Below, one piece after another: positions 1-6,769 of a stretch of DNA of 7,344 nt. Positions within the stretch are counted from its first letter, which is position 1; every line of letters starts with the position of its first letter. Both the position numbers and the translations under genes were made by a program. The notes below the pieces were generated by a model, which was not told the origin of the DNA, made no database searches, and was given only the letters and a program-made list of their open reading frames with translations. The stretch is from an uncultured Sphingobium sp. (GTDB taxonomy: Bacteria > Pseudomonadota > Alphaproteobacteria > Sphingomonadales > Sphingomonadaceae), in the NCBI GenBank assembly GCA_946885845.1, contig CAMPHJ010000076.1, positions 1-7,344 of the forward strand, in the 5' to 3' direction.

Positions 1-511
1 ATGGCTGGTCGTCGACGAAGCCTTTGCCGATTGCATGCCGGGCGGGAGCATCGCGCCAGACGTGGGCGAGGGGCGGCAACTGATCGTCCTACGATCCTTC
101 GGCAAGTTTTTCGGGCTGGCAGGCGCGAGGCTGGGCTTTGTTCTTGGCCCTACGGCTATCGTCGCGGCCTGTCGGCGCATGTTGGGTGACTGGCCGGTTT
201 CGGCTGCGGCCATCGCATTTGGCACGGCGGCCTATCGTGACAGGGGGTGGATCAACGCTACCATAGAGTCGCTTCGCGAACAGGCAGCAGGTTTGGACGC
301 GCTGCTCGCCCGGCATGGTCTGGTGGCGCGGGGCGACTGTCCACTGTTCAGGCTGGTGGAGCGGGACGATGCGGCGCAGTTGTTCGAACATCTGGCGCGG
401 CGCGCTATCCTGACCCGGCCCTTCCACGCGCAGCCGAGGTGGCTGCGTTTCGGCCTGCCCGCGGATGCCGCGGCGATGGAGCGGTTGGACAAGGCGCTGG
501 CGGATGGCTGA
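1..511 (+). CDS. cobC: CobC, L-threonine-O-3-phosphate decarboxylase (5'-partial)
   Basis: C-terminal 169 residues of a fold-type I PLP enzyme; the reading frame begins at base 2 and the true start lies left of the window. It decarboxylates L-threonine phosphate to (R)-1-amino-2-propanol phosphate, the nucleotide-loop linker of cobalamin (called CobD in Salmonella). Seen: VVDEAFAD at fragment residues 3-10, with the Asp that contacts the PLP pyridine nitrogen; SFGKFFGLAGARLGF, whose Lys (fragment residue 35) is the expected Schiff-base lysine and whose Arg should hold the PLP phosphate; and WLRFGLP near the C-terminus, with the Arg expected to bind the substrate carboxylate. Family members are about 320-360 residues, so roughly half is visible. 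The stop overlaps the start of cobD by 8 bases, implying one operon. A generic histidinol-phosphate-type aminotransferase would look similar, but the two following cob genes settle the assignment. Confidence 0.93.
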   Translation, partial: WLVVDEAFADCMPGGSIAPDVGEGRQLIVLRSFGKFFGLAGARLGFVLGPTAIVAACRRMLGDWPVSAAAIAFGTAAYRDRGWINATIESLREQAAGLDALLARHGLVARGDCPLFRLVERDDAAQLFEHLARRAILTRPFHAQPRWLRFGLPADAAAMERLDKALADG

Positions 512-1442
512 TCCGGTGGCCATTGGCGCTTTGATGCTGGATGCGGCGCTGGGGTGGCCCGGTCGTCTGCACGCGCGGATCGGCCATCCGGTTGGCGGAT
601 TCGCCCGGATCATCGCGATGTGCGAGCGCCGTTGGAACCGTCCCGGATCGAGCGATGGAGCGCGGCGGATCGGCGGGGTTGCCACTTTGCTGGTCCTGCT
701 GACGGTGGCGATCGGATGTGGGTGGGCCGCCGAAGGGCTGATCCGGCAGAGCATGGGAAGCTGGGGCTGGGTCGGCGTGGCGCTGGTCGCCTGGCCTGCT
801 TTGGCGCAGCGCAGCCTGTATGACCATGTCGCGCGGGTGGCGCGGGCATTGGAATCGGGCAAACTGAACGATGCGCGGCGTGCCGTTGCATGCATCGTTG
901 GCAGGGACACGGCCAGCCTGGATGAAAGCGGCGTGTCGCGCGCGGCGGTGGAAAGCCTGGCGGAAAGCTTTTGCGACGGTGTGGTCGCGCCCCTTTTCTG
1001 GCTGCTGCTGGCGGGCTTGCCGGGAATATGGGCCTATAAGGCGGTAAATACCGCCGACAGCCTGATCGGCCATCGGGAAGAACCATATGGGCCGTTCGGA
1101 TGGGCCGCCGCCCGATTTGACGACGCACTCAATCTGGCGCCTGCCCGGCTGTCCGGGCTGCTGGTCTGCATTGCGGGCGGGCGCGGATGGCGGGTCTTGT
1201 GGCGTGACCATAAACGGCACGCGTCCCCCAATGCGGGCTGGCCGGAGGCGGCGATGGCGGGAGCGCTAGGGGTCCGGCTGGGCGGGCCGATCCGCTATGA
1301 CGGGGTGCTGCATGACAAGCCGTGGATCGGCGGCAGCCTTGGAGACGTCGCGCCGGGCGATCTGCGCCGGGCGATGGGGATTTTCCTGCGCGCCTGCGCC
1401 TTGCTTTGGGGATTGGGCGCATGGGTGGAGATCGCGCTGTGA
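504..1442 (+). CDS. cobD: CobD/CbiB, adenosylcobinamide-phosphate synthase
   Basis: A 312-residue integral membrane protein that joins aminopropanol (phosphate) to adenosylcobyric acid (cbiB in anaerobic-pathway naming). Family signatures in order: HPVGG at residues 28-32, IVGRDT 131-136, AVESLAESFCDGVVAPLFW 148-166, YKAVNTADSLIGH 178-190, FGWAAARFDDALN 198-210, and SPNAGWPEAAMAG 241-253. Hydrophobic stretches near 58-75, 86-100 and 159-177 fit the multi-pass topology. The frame is open 13 codons further upstream to an ATG at 465, but that extension would lie deep inside cobC. The ATG at 504, reading MADPVAIGALMLD, gives the normal N-terminus and the usual length, and AAGGCG lies 7 bases before it. 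It overlaps cobC by 8 bases and its stop overlaps the cobU start, so translation is probably coupled. Confidence 0.96.
   Translation: MADPVAIGALMLDAALGWPGRLHARIGHPVGGFARIIAMCERRWNRPGSSDGARRIGGVATLLVLLTVAIGCGWAAEGLIRQSMGSWGWVGVALVAWPALAQRSLYDHVARVARALESGKLNDARRAVACIVGRDTASLDESGVSRAAVESLAESFCDGVVAPLFWLLLAGLPGIWAYKAVNTADSLIGHREEPYGPFGWAAARFDDALNLAPARLSGLLVCIAGGRGWRVLWRDHKRHASPNAGWPEAAMAGALGVRLGGPIRYDGVLHDKPWIGGSLGDVAPGDLRRAMGIFLRACALLWGLGAWVEIAL
1424..1430 (+). promoter_or_regulatory. Ribosome binding site of cobU
   Basis: GGTGGAG inside the end of cobD, 8 bases before GTG 1439. It decides in favour of the GTG start over the ATG at 1421, which has no comparable site. Confidence 0.6.
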
Positions 1443-1963
1443 ACATATTGGTCCTGGGCGGTGCTCGATCCGGCAAGAGCCGCTATGCGCAGGCGCGGTG
1501 CGAGGCGTTGTCGGGCGGGTTGGCCTACATCGCCACGGCTGAGGCGCATGATGGAGAAATGGCTGATCGCATCGCGCGCCACCGGGCTGATCGCGGCCAG
1601 AGATGGCGAACGGTCGATGCGCCGATCGACCTGCCGGGCGCGATCCGGTCATCGTCAGAATGGGCCGGCGCGATATTGGTCGATTGCCTCACGCTTTGGC
1701 TGTCGAACCTGATGCTGGCCGACAAGGACATTGCCGTGTGGAGCGCCAAGCTGGCCGACGCCCTGCAATCCTGCGCGGTGCCGGTCATGCTGGTCAGCAA
1801 CGAAGTCGGCCTGTCGATCGTACCCGAAAATGCCCTCGCTCGGCGTTTTCGCGACGAAGCGGGATGGCTGAACCAGCAAATGGCCGCCCGGTGTGATGAG
1901 GTTATATTCGTGGCGGCGGGGTTGCCGTTGACCCTGAAGGAAGCAGCGTCGCCTGCGGCGTGA
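1439..1963 (+). CDS. cobU: CobU/CobP, adenosylcobinamide kinase / adenosylcobinamide-phosphate guanylyltransferase
   Basis: A 174-residue bifunctional cytoplasmic enzyme (CobP in Pseudomonas naming). It phosphorylates adenosylcobinamide and transfers GMP from GTP to give adenosyl-GDP-cobinamide. Seen: Walker A GGARSGKS at residues 7-14; RIARHRADR with His48 at the position of the guanylylated histidine of CobU; the Walker-B-like strand ILVDCLTLWLSNLM at 79-92; VSNEVGLSIVPEN 119-131; and the C-terminal GLPLTLK. The GTG at 1439 is preferred because GGTGGAG ends 8 bases upstream and VNILVLGGARSGKS is the normal N-terminus; an in-frame ATG at 1421 would add six residues. GTGA is shared between this start and the cobD stop. 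No cobS or cobT follows, so the remaining nucleotide-loop genes must lie elsewhere. Confidence 0.95.
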   Translation: MNILVLGGARSGKSRYAQARCEALSGGLAYIATAEAHDGEMADRIARHRADRGQRWRTVDAPIDLPGAIRSSSEWAGAILVDCLTLWLSNLMLADKDIAVWSAKLADALQSCAVPVMLVSNEVGLSIVPENALARRFRDEAGWLNQQMAARCDEVIFVAAGLPLTLKEAASPAA

Positions 1964-2002
1964 ACAGGCTGGCAGCCGGGATGATGATTGTTCGGGCCAT
2001 CA

Positions 2003-2044
2003 CCGGCATAAAATCCGTGTCATGCGCGATGCCGGGTTTATTTC
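2003..2044 (+). terminator. Possible intrinsic terminator after the cob operon
   Basis: CCGGCAT (2003-2009) and ATGCCGG (2029-2035) form a perfect 7-bp inverted repeat with a 19-base loop, followed by GTTTATTT. It lies 40 bases after the cobU stop and before the pnt genes. The large loop and broken T run make it a weak terminator at best; it could instead be part of the pnt leader. Confidence 0.35.
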
Positions 2045-2214
2045 CCGCTTGTTCGCCTTGCCTGGGGCGGCAGCTATCAATATGGGGCGACCATCAATTC
2101 TGGAGGGGATTGAGGGGAAACAGCGATTCTGATTGATGCGAGCGCGCATTTCGCCGCATGCATGAATTTGAAAAAGGTCGGGACTGGAAGGCCCGAACCG
2201 CTGGGTCCTGAAGC

Positions 2215-2220
2215 AGGGGA
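2215..2220 (+). promoter_or_regulatory. Ribosome binding site of pntAB
   Basis: AGGGGA sits 7 bases before GTG 2228 and fixes that codon as the start rather than the in-frame ATG at 2162. The preceding bases TCCTG-AAG-CAGGGGA can fold into a small stem that includes this site, so translation could be modulated by structure; that is inference. Confidence 0.55.
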
Positions 2221-2227
2221 TGAGACA

Positions 2228-2518
2228 GTGAACGCATTTAACGCAGACTATCTGTTTGTTTTCATACTGGCGGCCTTTTTGGGTTTTCAGTTGATCAAGA
2301 AGGTATCGCCGCTGCTTCATTCGCCGTTGATGTCGCTGACCAATGCGATTGCGGCGGTGGTCATTGTGGGGGCGATCACGATCACGGGTGAGGAAGGCGC
2401 GACGCCGCTTGCCCGGACGCTTGGCTTTATCGCGGTGTTCTGCGCGACGGTGAACCTGGTCAGCGGGTTCATGATCACCGATCGCATGCTCAAGATGTTC
2501 AAGCCGCGGGGGAAGTAG
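2228..2518 (+). CDS. pntAB: PntAB, NAD(P) transhydrogenase alpha-2 (membrane) subunit
   Basis: A 96-residue subunit supplying part of membrane domain II of the proton-translocating transhydrogenase, corresponding to the C-terminal hydrophobic part of E. coli PntA. It opens with NADYLFVFILAAFLGFQLI, followed by HSPLMSLTNAIAAVVIVGA and then a third hydrophobic stretch (LARTLGFIAVFCATVNLVSGF), giving about three transmembrane helices and a basic tail. SPLMSLTNAI is a strong family signature. The GTG start is chosen because of the AGGGGA site; an ATG at 2162 would add 22 polar residues with no ribosome binding site. pntB begins 3 bases after the stop. The alpha-1 gene carrying the NAD(H)-binding domain, usually immediately upstream in split-alpha operons, is absent here. 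Confidence 0.94.
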   Translation: MNAFNADYLFVFILAAFLGFQLIKKVSPLLHSPLMSLTNAIAAVVIVGAITITGEEGATPLARTLGFIAVFCATVNLVSGFMITDRMLKMFKPRGK

Positions 2519-2521
2519 GAG

Positions 2522-3916
2522 ATGGACGCCTTTGTTCCTTTTGCGGCGATTGCCGCATCGGCTTTGTTCATCCTGTCGCTGATGTGGATGAGCCATCCTT
2601 CGACCGCCCGTCGCGGCGTGCGCGCGGGCGAGATCGGCATGGTCATCGCCATCATCGGCGCGCTGGTCCAGCATGAGGTGGTCAGCTATGACCTGATCAT
2701 CATCGCGATGATCGCGGGCGCGGCGGCGGGCATTCCAATGGCGCTGTTGATGCCGATGACGGCGATCCCGCAGCGTACCGCCATTTCCCACGCCTTTGGC
2801 GCGCTCGCCGTAGGCCTCATCGGTGCGGCCGAATATTACAAGCATGCCCATGCGCAATATGCCGGCGGCTTCATCATGTGGGTGCTGATGTTTGAAATGC
2901 TGCTGGGTTTCCTGACCTGCACAGCATCGGTCGTCGCCTTTGCCAAGCTGCAGGAACTGATGGGCAGCCGTCCGGTGGCTTTCCCTGGGCAGCGCATCTT
3001 CAATGGCGCGGTGGCGCTGGCGACGGTGGTGATCGGCGCGATGCTGGCGCTGGACCCGACGCAGACCTGGCTGTTCCCCGCCTTTGTCGCGCTGGCGCTG
3101 CTGTTCGGCATATTGCTGGTGATCCCGATCGGCGGCGCGGACATGCCGACCGTGATCGCGCTGCTCAACAGCTATGCGGGCCTGGCGGCGAGCGCGATGG
3201 GCTTTGCGCTGGGCAACAAGCTGCTGATCGTCGCGGGCGCGCTCGATGGCGCATCGGGCTTCATCCTGGCGCTGGTGATGTGCAAGGCGATGAACCGCAG
3301 CTTTGCCAATGTGATGTTCGGCGGCTTTGGCAAGGTGGTCGCGGGCGTTGCTGGCGGCAAGGACGACCGGGTGGTGCGTTCGGCTTCGGCCGAGGAAGCG
3401 GCGATGCAGCTGGAAAATGCCAGCAGCGTCGTCATCATCCCCGGCTATGGCATGGCGGTGGCGCAGGCGCAGCACAAGGTCAGCGAGCTTTACCAGGCGC
3501 TCACCAAGAAGGGCGTGGACGTCAAGTTCGCGATTCATCCGGTGGCGGGGCGCATGCCCGGTCACATGAACGTGCTGCTGGCCGAGGCCAATGTGCCCTA
3601 TGAGCAGCTGGTGGACCTGGACGACATCAACCCTGAACTGCCGCAGGCGGACGTGGCGGTGATCATCGGTGCGAACGACACGGTCAACCCGTCGGCACGC
3701 GACGATCCGCAAAGTGCGATCGCGGGCATGCCGATCATCGAGGCGGATCGCGCCAAGTCGGTGTTCGTGATCAAGCGGTCGATGAACGCAGGCTTTGCCG
3801 GGATCGACAATCCGATCTATTATAACGCCAACACCCAGATGCTGTTCGGCGACGCCAAGGACATGGTCGGATCCATCGCCAAGGAACTGAGCGGTGGCGG
3901 ATCGGGGCTGCACTGA
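2522..3916 (+). CDS. pntB: PntB, NAD(P) transhydrogenase beta subunit
   Basis: A 464-residue subunit of the inner-membrane enzyme that couples hydride transfer from NADH to NADP+ to proton import. Residues 1-260 are a multi-pass membrane domain. His90 in RTAISHAFGALA matches the E. coli proton-channel His91, and Asp207 with Asn216 in GGADMPTVIALLNSYAG have the same nine-residue spacing as E. coli Asp213/Asn222. Residues about 290-464 form the NADP(H)-binding domain III: GYGMAVAQAQ from 308, AIHPVAGRMPGHMNVLLAEA from 337, GANDTVNP 383-390 and KRSMNAGFAGIDNPIYY from 418. Length matches E. coli PntB (462). GGGGGAAG ends 6 bases before the ATG, overlapping the pntAB end. All key residues are intact, so it looks functional provided an alpha-1 partner is encoded elsewhere. 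Confidence 0.97.
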   Translation: MDAFVPFAAIAASALFILSLMWMSHPSTARRGVRAGEIGMVIAIIGALVQHEVVSYDLIIIAMIAGAAAGIPMALLMPMTAIPQRTAISHAFGALAVGLIGAAEYYKHAHAQYAGGFIMWVLMFEMLLGFLTCTASVVAFAKLQELMGSRPVAFPGQRIFNGAVALATVVIGAMLALDPTQTWLFPAFVALALLFGILLVIPIGGADMPTVIALLNSYAGLAASAMGFALGNKLLIVAGALDGASGFILALVMCKAMNRSFANVMFGGFGKVVAGVAGGKDDRVVRSASAEEAAMQLENASSVVIIPGYGMAVAQAQHKVSELYQALTKKGVDVKFAIHPVAGRMPGHMNVLLAEANVPYEQLVDLDDINPELPQADVAVIIGANDTVNPSARDDPQSAIAGMPIIEADRAKSVFVIKRSMNAGFAGIDNPIYYNANTQMLFGDAKDMVGSIAKELSGGGSGLH

Positions 3917-3930
3917 GTGTAGCGCCGATA

Positions 3931-4557
3931 TCAGCTGCCGATGGTCGCCAGCTGGTTGCCCAACCGTTCCGCTTCCGCGGGATCATGGGTAACGTAGAGC
4001 ATCGGCAGCTTCAGTTCATCCCGGATACGCAGGATCGCGTCGATGATCTCGCTACGGCGGGCTGGATCGATCGACGCGAGGGGCTCGTCCAACAGCAGCG
4101 CCCGTGCCCCGGACAATAGCGCGCGGCCCAAGGCGACGCGTTGCGCTTCTCCGCCCGACAAGGACCGCGGCCAGCGGTCGAGCAGCGGTGCGATGCCCAG
4201 GAAGGCGACGACTTCGTCCAGGGTCATCCAGCGTTCTTCCGGCGCGGCGAGGCGGTAGCCGTAGAGCAGGTTCGCCCGCACGCGCAGGTGGGGAAAGAGC
4301 CGTCCGTCCTGAAAGACATAGCCCAGGCGGCGGCGGTGCGTGGGCAGGTTCGCACCCTTTGCCGCATCGAACAGCGTATCGCCATTGACGGCGACATGCC
4401 CGCGATCAGGCGTCAACAGACCGGCGACCATGTTGAGGACGGAAGTCTTGCCAGCGCCCGACACGCCGCGCAGCACGGTAAGGCCGCCGGGCACGACGAA
4501 ACGCGCTTCGATGATCCGGTCGCCCAGTGTCTTGCTGACATCTACATCAAAGGACAT
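3931..4557 (-). CDS. modC: ModC, molybdate ABC transporter ATP-binding subunit (short form)
   Basis: A 208-residue ABC ATPase powering molybdate import with ModB and ModA. Seen: Walker A GVSGAGKTS at residues 31-39, Q-loop VFQDGRLFPHL with Gln83, signature LSGGEAQR 133-140, Walker B ALLLDEP with Asp157/Glu158, D-loop SID, and switch His191 in YVTHD. The protein ends just after the nucleotide-binding domain. E. coli ModC (352 residues) continues into a molybdate-binding MOP domain that is missing here. The frame closes 14 bases from the convergent pntB stop, with no sign of a broken extension, so this looks like a natural short form. The ATG has GGAG 5 bases upstream and overlaps modB by 11 bases. 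The substrate assignment rests on modA. Confidence 0.93.
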   Translation of the reverse strand: MSFDVDVSKTLGDRIIEARFVVPGGLTVLRGVSGAGKTSVLNMVAGLLTPDRGHVAVNGDTLFDAAKGANLPTHRRRLGYVFQDGRLFPHLRVRANLLYGYRLAAPEERWMTLDEVVAFLGIAPLLDRWPRSLSGGEAQRVALGRALLSGARALLLDEPLASIDPARRSEIIDAILRIRDELKLPMLYVTHDPAEAERLGNQLATIGS

Positions 4558-5245
4558 GGCCGCTCCGTCCCGCGCGCTGGCGTTGGCTGAGCGCTTCCGA
4601 TGCGACCAGCGCGCCCAGCGACAGGGCGACGGAGATCAGCGCCAGCCGCCACACGGTCGCATCGCTGCCCGGCACTTGCAAGGCGCTGTAGATTGCGAGC
4701 GAGAGCGTTTGTGTTTCGCCTGGAATATTGGACACGAAGGTGATCGTTGCGCCGAATTCGCCGATGGAGCGGGCGAAGCCGAGGATGAAAGCTGTAACTA
4801 CGCCCGGAAGCGACAGGGGCAGGGTGATGGTCAGGAAGCAGCGGCCAGGGCTGGCGCCCAGGGTGCGGGCCGCGTCCTCCACCCGGCGGTCCACGGATTC
4901 GATCGACAGGCGCATGGCACGCACCATCAGCGGTAGCGCCATGATGGCGGACGCGACCGCAGCGCCGGTCCAGCGGAACATGACGCTGACGCCCAACCAG
5001 CGATCCAGCAGCACCCCGACTGGCCCCGCAGGACCAAGCGCCAGCAGTAATAGCCAGCCGATCACGACGGGCGGCAGGACAAGCGGCAGGTGGATTGCCG
5101 CGTCCAGCAGGAGTTTCCCCGGAAAACGCCCGCGTGCCAGCAGCCAGGCAAGGGCAAAGGCGAAGGACAGGGTGATGATGACCGCCGCCAGGCTGACCTT
5201 CAGCGACAGCCGCACAATTTCCCAATCTGCGAGGCTCAGGATCAT
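4547..5245 (-). CDS. modB: ModB, molybdate ABC transporter permease
   Basis: A 232-residue inner-membrane permease with about five hydrophobic helices. The cytoplasmic EAA-type coupling loop is clear at residues 121-148 (RVEDAARTLGASPGRCFLTI, then TLPLSLPG), followed by GFARSIGEFGATITFVSNIPG from 156, a typical ModB segment. LPLVLPPVVIGWLLL near 53-67 is also characteristic. The ATG at 5245 lies 7 bases after the modA stop and has only a weak upstream site (GAAG about 10 bases away), so translation is probably coupled to modA. The 3' end overlaps modC by 11 bases. Length is normal for the family. Confidence 0.95.
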   Translation of the reverse strand: MILSLADWEIVRLSLKVSLAAVIITLSFAFALAWLLARGRFPGKLLLDAAIHLPLVLPPVVIGWLLLLALGPAGPVGVLLDRWLGVSVMFRWTGAAVASAIMALPLMVRAMRLSIESVDRRVEDAARTLGASPGRCFLTITLPLSLPGVVTAFILGFARSIGEFGATITFVSNIPGETQTLSLAIYSALQVPGSDATVWRLALISVALSLGALVASEALSQRQRAGRSGHVL

Positions 5246-5252
5246 GGCCCGA

Positions 5253-6017
5253 TCACTTCACGCCGAAGCCGTAGCGGCGGAAAATCGCCTTGCCGCGCGC
5301 CGAGAGAAGGAAGCGGCGGAAACCGTCGGCGTCCGGGTGGGTCGATCGCGCCAGAATGGACAGCGGATAGGTGATCGGCGGATGGCTGGTCGCCGGAAAG
5401 ACCCCTGCGATACGGACGGCGGGAGCGGCGCGCGCGTCCGTTGCGTAGACGATGCCGTAGGGCGCCTGTCGCCGTTCCACCATGGCGAGTGCGGCGCGGA
5501 CATTTTCCGCCGCAGCGATGCGTCGTGCGACCGATGGCCAGACGCCCAACGCCATAAGGGCAGCCTTCCCATATTTTCCGGCAGGTACGCTGTCGGGATT
5601 GGCCATGGCGAGCCGCCCCTTACCCAAGGCCCGCCCCAACGGGAAACCCCGCCCGATGATTATCCGGCGGCCCGTGCCTGCAGGCGCGACCAGCACCAAG
5701 CGGTTGGTCAGAAAAGTGGTTTGCGTCCCGCGACGCAGCAGCCCTTGCGCGGCGATGACGTTCATCCAGTCCTGATCGGCTGAAAAAAAGAGGTCGGCGG
5801 GCGCTCCCGCGGCGATCTGGCGGGCGAGGGCGGACGATCCGGCAAAGGACAAGACTGGACGGTCATGCCCCATCGCCGACCATGCGTCAGCCGCCGCGCC
5901 GAGCGATTCCTGAAGGCTGGCCGCAGCAAGCACGAGCGGCCCTTTCGCGCGCGCGGACGTTGGGGCGACCGCGATGATGATGAGCAGCAGGACGAACAGG
6001 TGAAAGCACCGGCGCAA
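5253..6017 (-). CDS. modA: ModA, periplasmic molybdate-binding protein
   Basis: A 254-residue substrate-binding protein delivering molybdate (or tungstate) to ModB. Residues 1-24 form a Sec signal peptide: basic MRR, a hydrophobic core, and cleavage probably after SARA. Family motifs follow: LAAASLQE at 30-37 (oxyanion-binding Ser), FAGSSALARQI 58-68, ADLFFSAD 74-81, DSVPAGKYG 142-150, ENVRAAL 171-177, and GIVYATDA 188-195 with the ligand-region Tyr. The start is TTG (6015-6017): no in-frame ATG precedes it before a TGA about 27 bases upstream, the next internal Met would remove the signal peptide, and AAGGGG lies 7 bases before the TTG. It heads modABC on this strand, downstream of rlpA across a 109-base gap. 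Confidence 0.95.
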   Translation of the reverse strand: MRRCFHLFVLLLIIIAVAPTSARAKGPLVLAAASLQESLGAAADAWSAMGHDRPVLSFAGSSALARQIAAGAPADLFFSADQDWMNVIAAQGLLRRGTQTTFLTNRLVLVAPAGTGRRIIIGRGFPLGRALGKGRLAMANPDSVPAGKYGKAALMALGVWPSVARRIAAAENVRAALAMVERRQAPYGIVYATDARAAPAVRIAGVFPATSHPPITYPLSILARSTHPDADGFRRFLLSARGKAIFRRYGFGVK

Positions 6018-6024
6018 TGACGAT

Positions 6025-6030
6025 CCCCTT
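6025..6030 (-). promoter_or_regulatory. Ribosome binding site fixing the TTG start of modA
   Basis: On the minus strand AAGGGG is followed by 7 bases and then TTG. The nearby minus-strand ATG, 31 bases upstream, is in a different frame and does not encode the signal peptide. Confidence 0.65.
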
Positions 6031-6031
6031 G

Positions 6032-6056
6032 GTGATATGCAGGATCATATACAGCG
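6032..6056 (-). promoter_or_regulatory. Candidate modABC operator/promoter (Mo-box-like dyad)
   Basis: Upstream of modA the minus strand reads CGCTGTATAT, six bases, then GCATATCACC: two TATAT/ATAT half-sites in loose dyad symmetry. ModE-type operators in proteobacteria are palindromes with TATAT-containing arms upstream of modA, so the position and flavour fit. TATGAT inside the site would serve as a -10, but I see no good -35. The symmetry is imperfect and no modE gene is visible. Confidence 0.2.
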
Positions 6057-6126
6057 CTGATCCCGGCAGGCGACCGCTAATTCGCCGATCCGCACTTCCC
6101 GACCATATCCGGCATGCGGCAGCTGT

Positions 6127-6666
6127 TCAGCGGATACGGCTGCGCTGTGCCGCCAGCGCTGCGCCGGACAGGGCGGCACGATCACGCGCTGGCTTGCCCT
6201 TGCGCAACCTCTTGCGATCCTTTTCCGGCGGATCGACGCGGCGAACCCGGACAGGCGCGTGCCCTTGCGTCCTGATGCCCAGCAGTTCGGCGGCACCGCG
6301 CGAAAGATCGATAATGCGGCCCTGGGCAAAGGGCCCGCGATCATTGACACGCACCAATGCGGTCCGCCCGGTGTCCAGATTTGTGACCTCGACATAAGAG
6401 GGCAAAGGCAGGGTTTTATGCGCGGCGCTGATCCATTTGGGGCGAAACTTTTCTCCACGCGCCGTCCGATTCCCGGATTCCGAGCCGTACCAGCTGGCGG
6501 TGCCAACTTCATCATAAGCAGGCTGGTCGGCAGGGACATAGGTCACGCCTTTGACACGGTAGGGCGGGCCGATCCGCACCGGACTGTCGGTTGCCGGCTG
6601 GTAAGAGGCGCAGCCCGCGACGAGAAGGCCAAGGACGACAGGGACGAAACGATGGACGAAGATCAT
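6127..6666 (-). CDS. rlpA: RlpA-like septal/peptidoglycan lipoprotein (double-psi beta-barrel)
   Basis: A 179-residue predicted lipoprotein. MIFVHRFVPVVLGLLVAGC ends in the lipobox LVAGC with Cys19 as acylation site. The barrel domain (about residues 54-135) starts VGTASWYGSESGN and continues TARGEKF, AAHKTLPLPSYVEVTNLDTG and RVNDRGPFAQGRIIDLSRGA. Glu72 and His83 keep the 11-residue spacing of the residues I recall as required for lytic transglycosylase activity in Pseudomonas RlpA. Such proteins cleave septal glycan strands lacking stem peptides and aid cell separation. There is no C-terminal SPOR domain; the last 35 residues are a basic, low-complexity tail. An alternative TTG start at 6696 would add ten residues; ATG 6666 is preferred because it gives a normal-length lipoprotein signal, but neither start has a strong Shine-Dalgarno. 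Confidence 0.9.
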   Translation of the reverse strand: MIFVHRFVPVVLGLLVAGCASYQPATDSPVRIGPPYRVKGVTYVPADQPAYDEVGTASWYGSESGNRTARGEKFRPKWISAAHKTLPLPSYVEVTNLDTGRTALVRVNDRGPFAQGRIIDLSRGAAELLGIRTQGHAPVRVRRVDPPEKDRKRLRKGKPARDRAALSGAALAAQRSRIR

Positions 6667-6745
6667 TGCCCGCCATAACGCGTTCCCATCGGACAACTCA
6701 AGACAGACAGCGACGGGTCGATAGTTCCATATTCTTAGAGGATTT

Positions 6746-6762
6746 CATGGGGGTAGCCCATG
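6746..6762. repeat. 6-bp hairpin CATGGG-ggtag-CCCATG
   Basis: Perfect 6-bp inverted repeat with a 5-base loop, 80 bases upstream of the rlpA ATG. GTTTCC follows on the plus strand, too weak a T run to call a terminator. It may be a small regulatory dyad. Confidence 0.6.
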
Positions 6763-6769
6763 TTTCCGT

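Noticed and set aside
89..1220. Long minus-strand open frames opposite cobC and cobD
   Set aside because: Pro/Arg/Ala-rich antisense translations with no motifs; the plus-strand genes account for the region.
1981..2136. 51-codon plus-strand frame in the cobU-pntAB gap (ATG ATG ATT ...)
   Set aside because: No clear ribosome binding site, it contains the inverted repeat at 2003-2035, and the composition (many Trp, Cys, Gly) does not resemble the neighbouring genes.
2000..3913. Minus-strand open frame of 637 codons antisense to pntB
   Set aside because: It is the shadow of pntAB/pntB, whose family motifs are unmistakable. The antisense translation is His/Arg/Asp-rich with no recognisable domain, as expected from the GC-rich codon usage of the plus strand.
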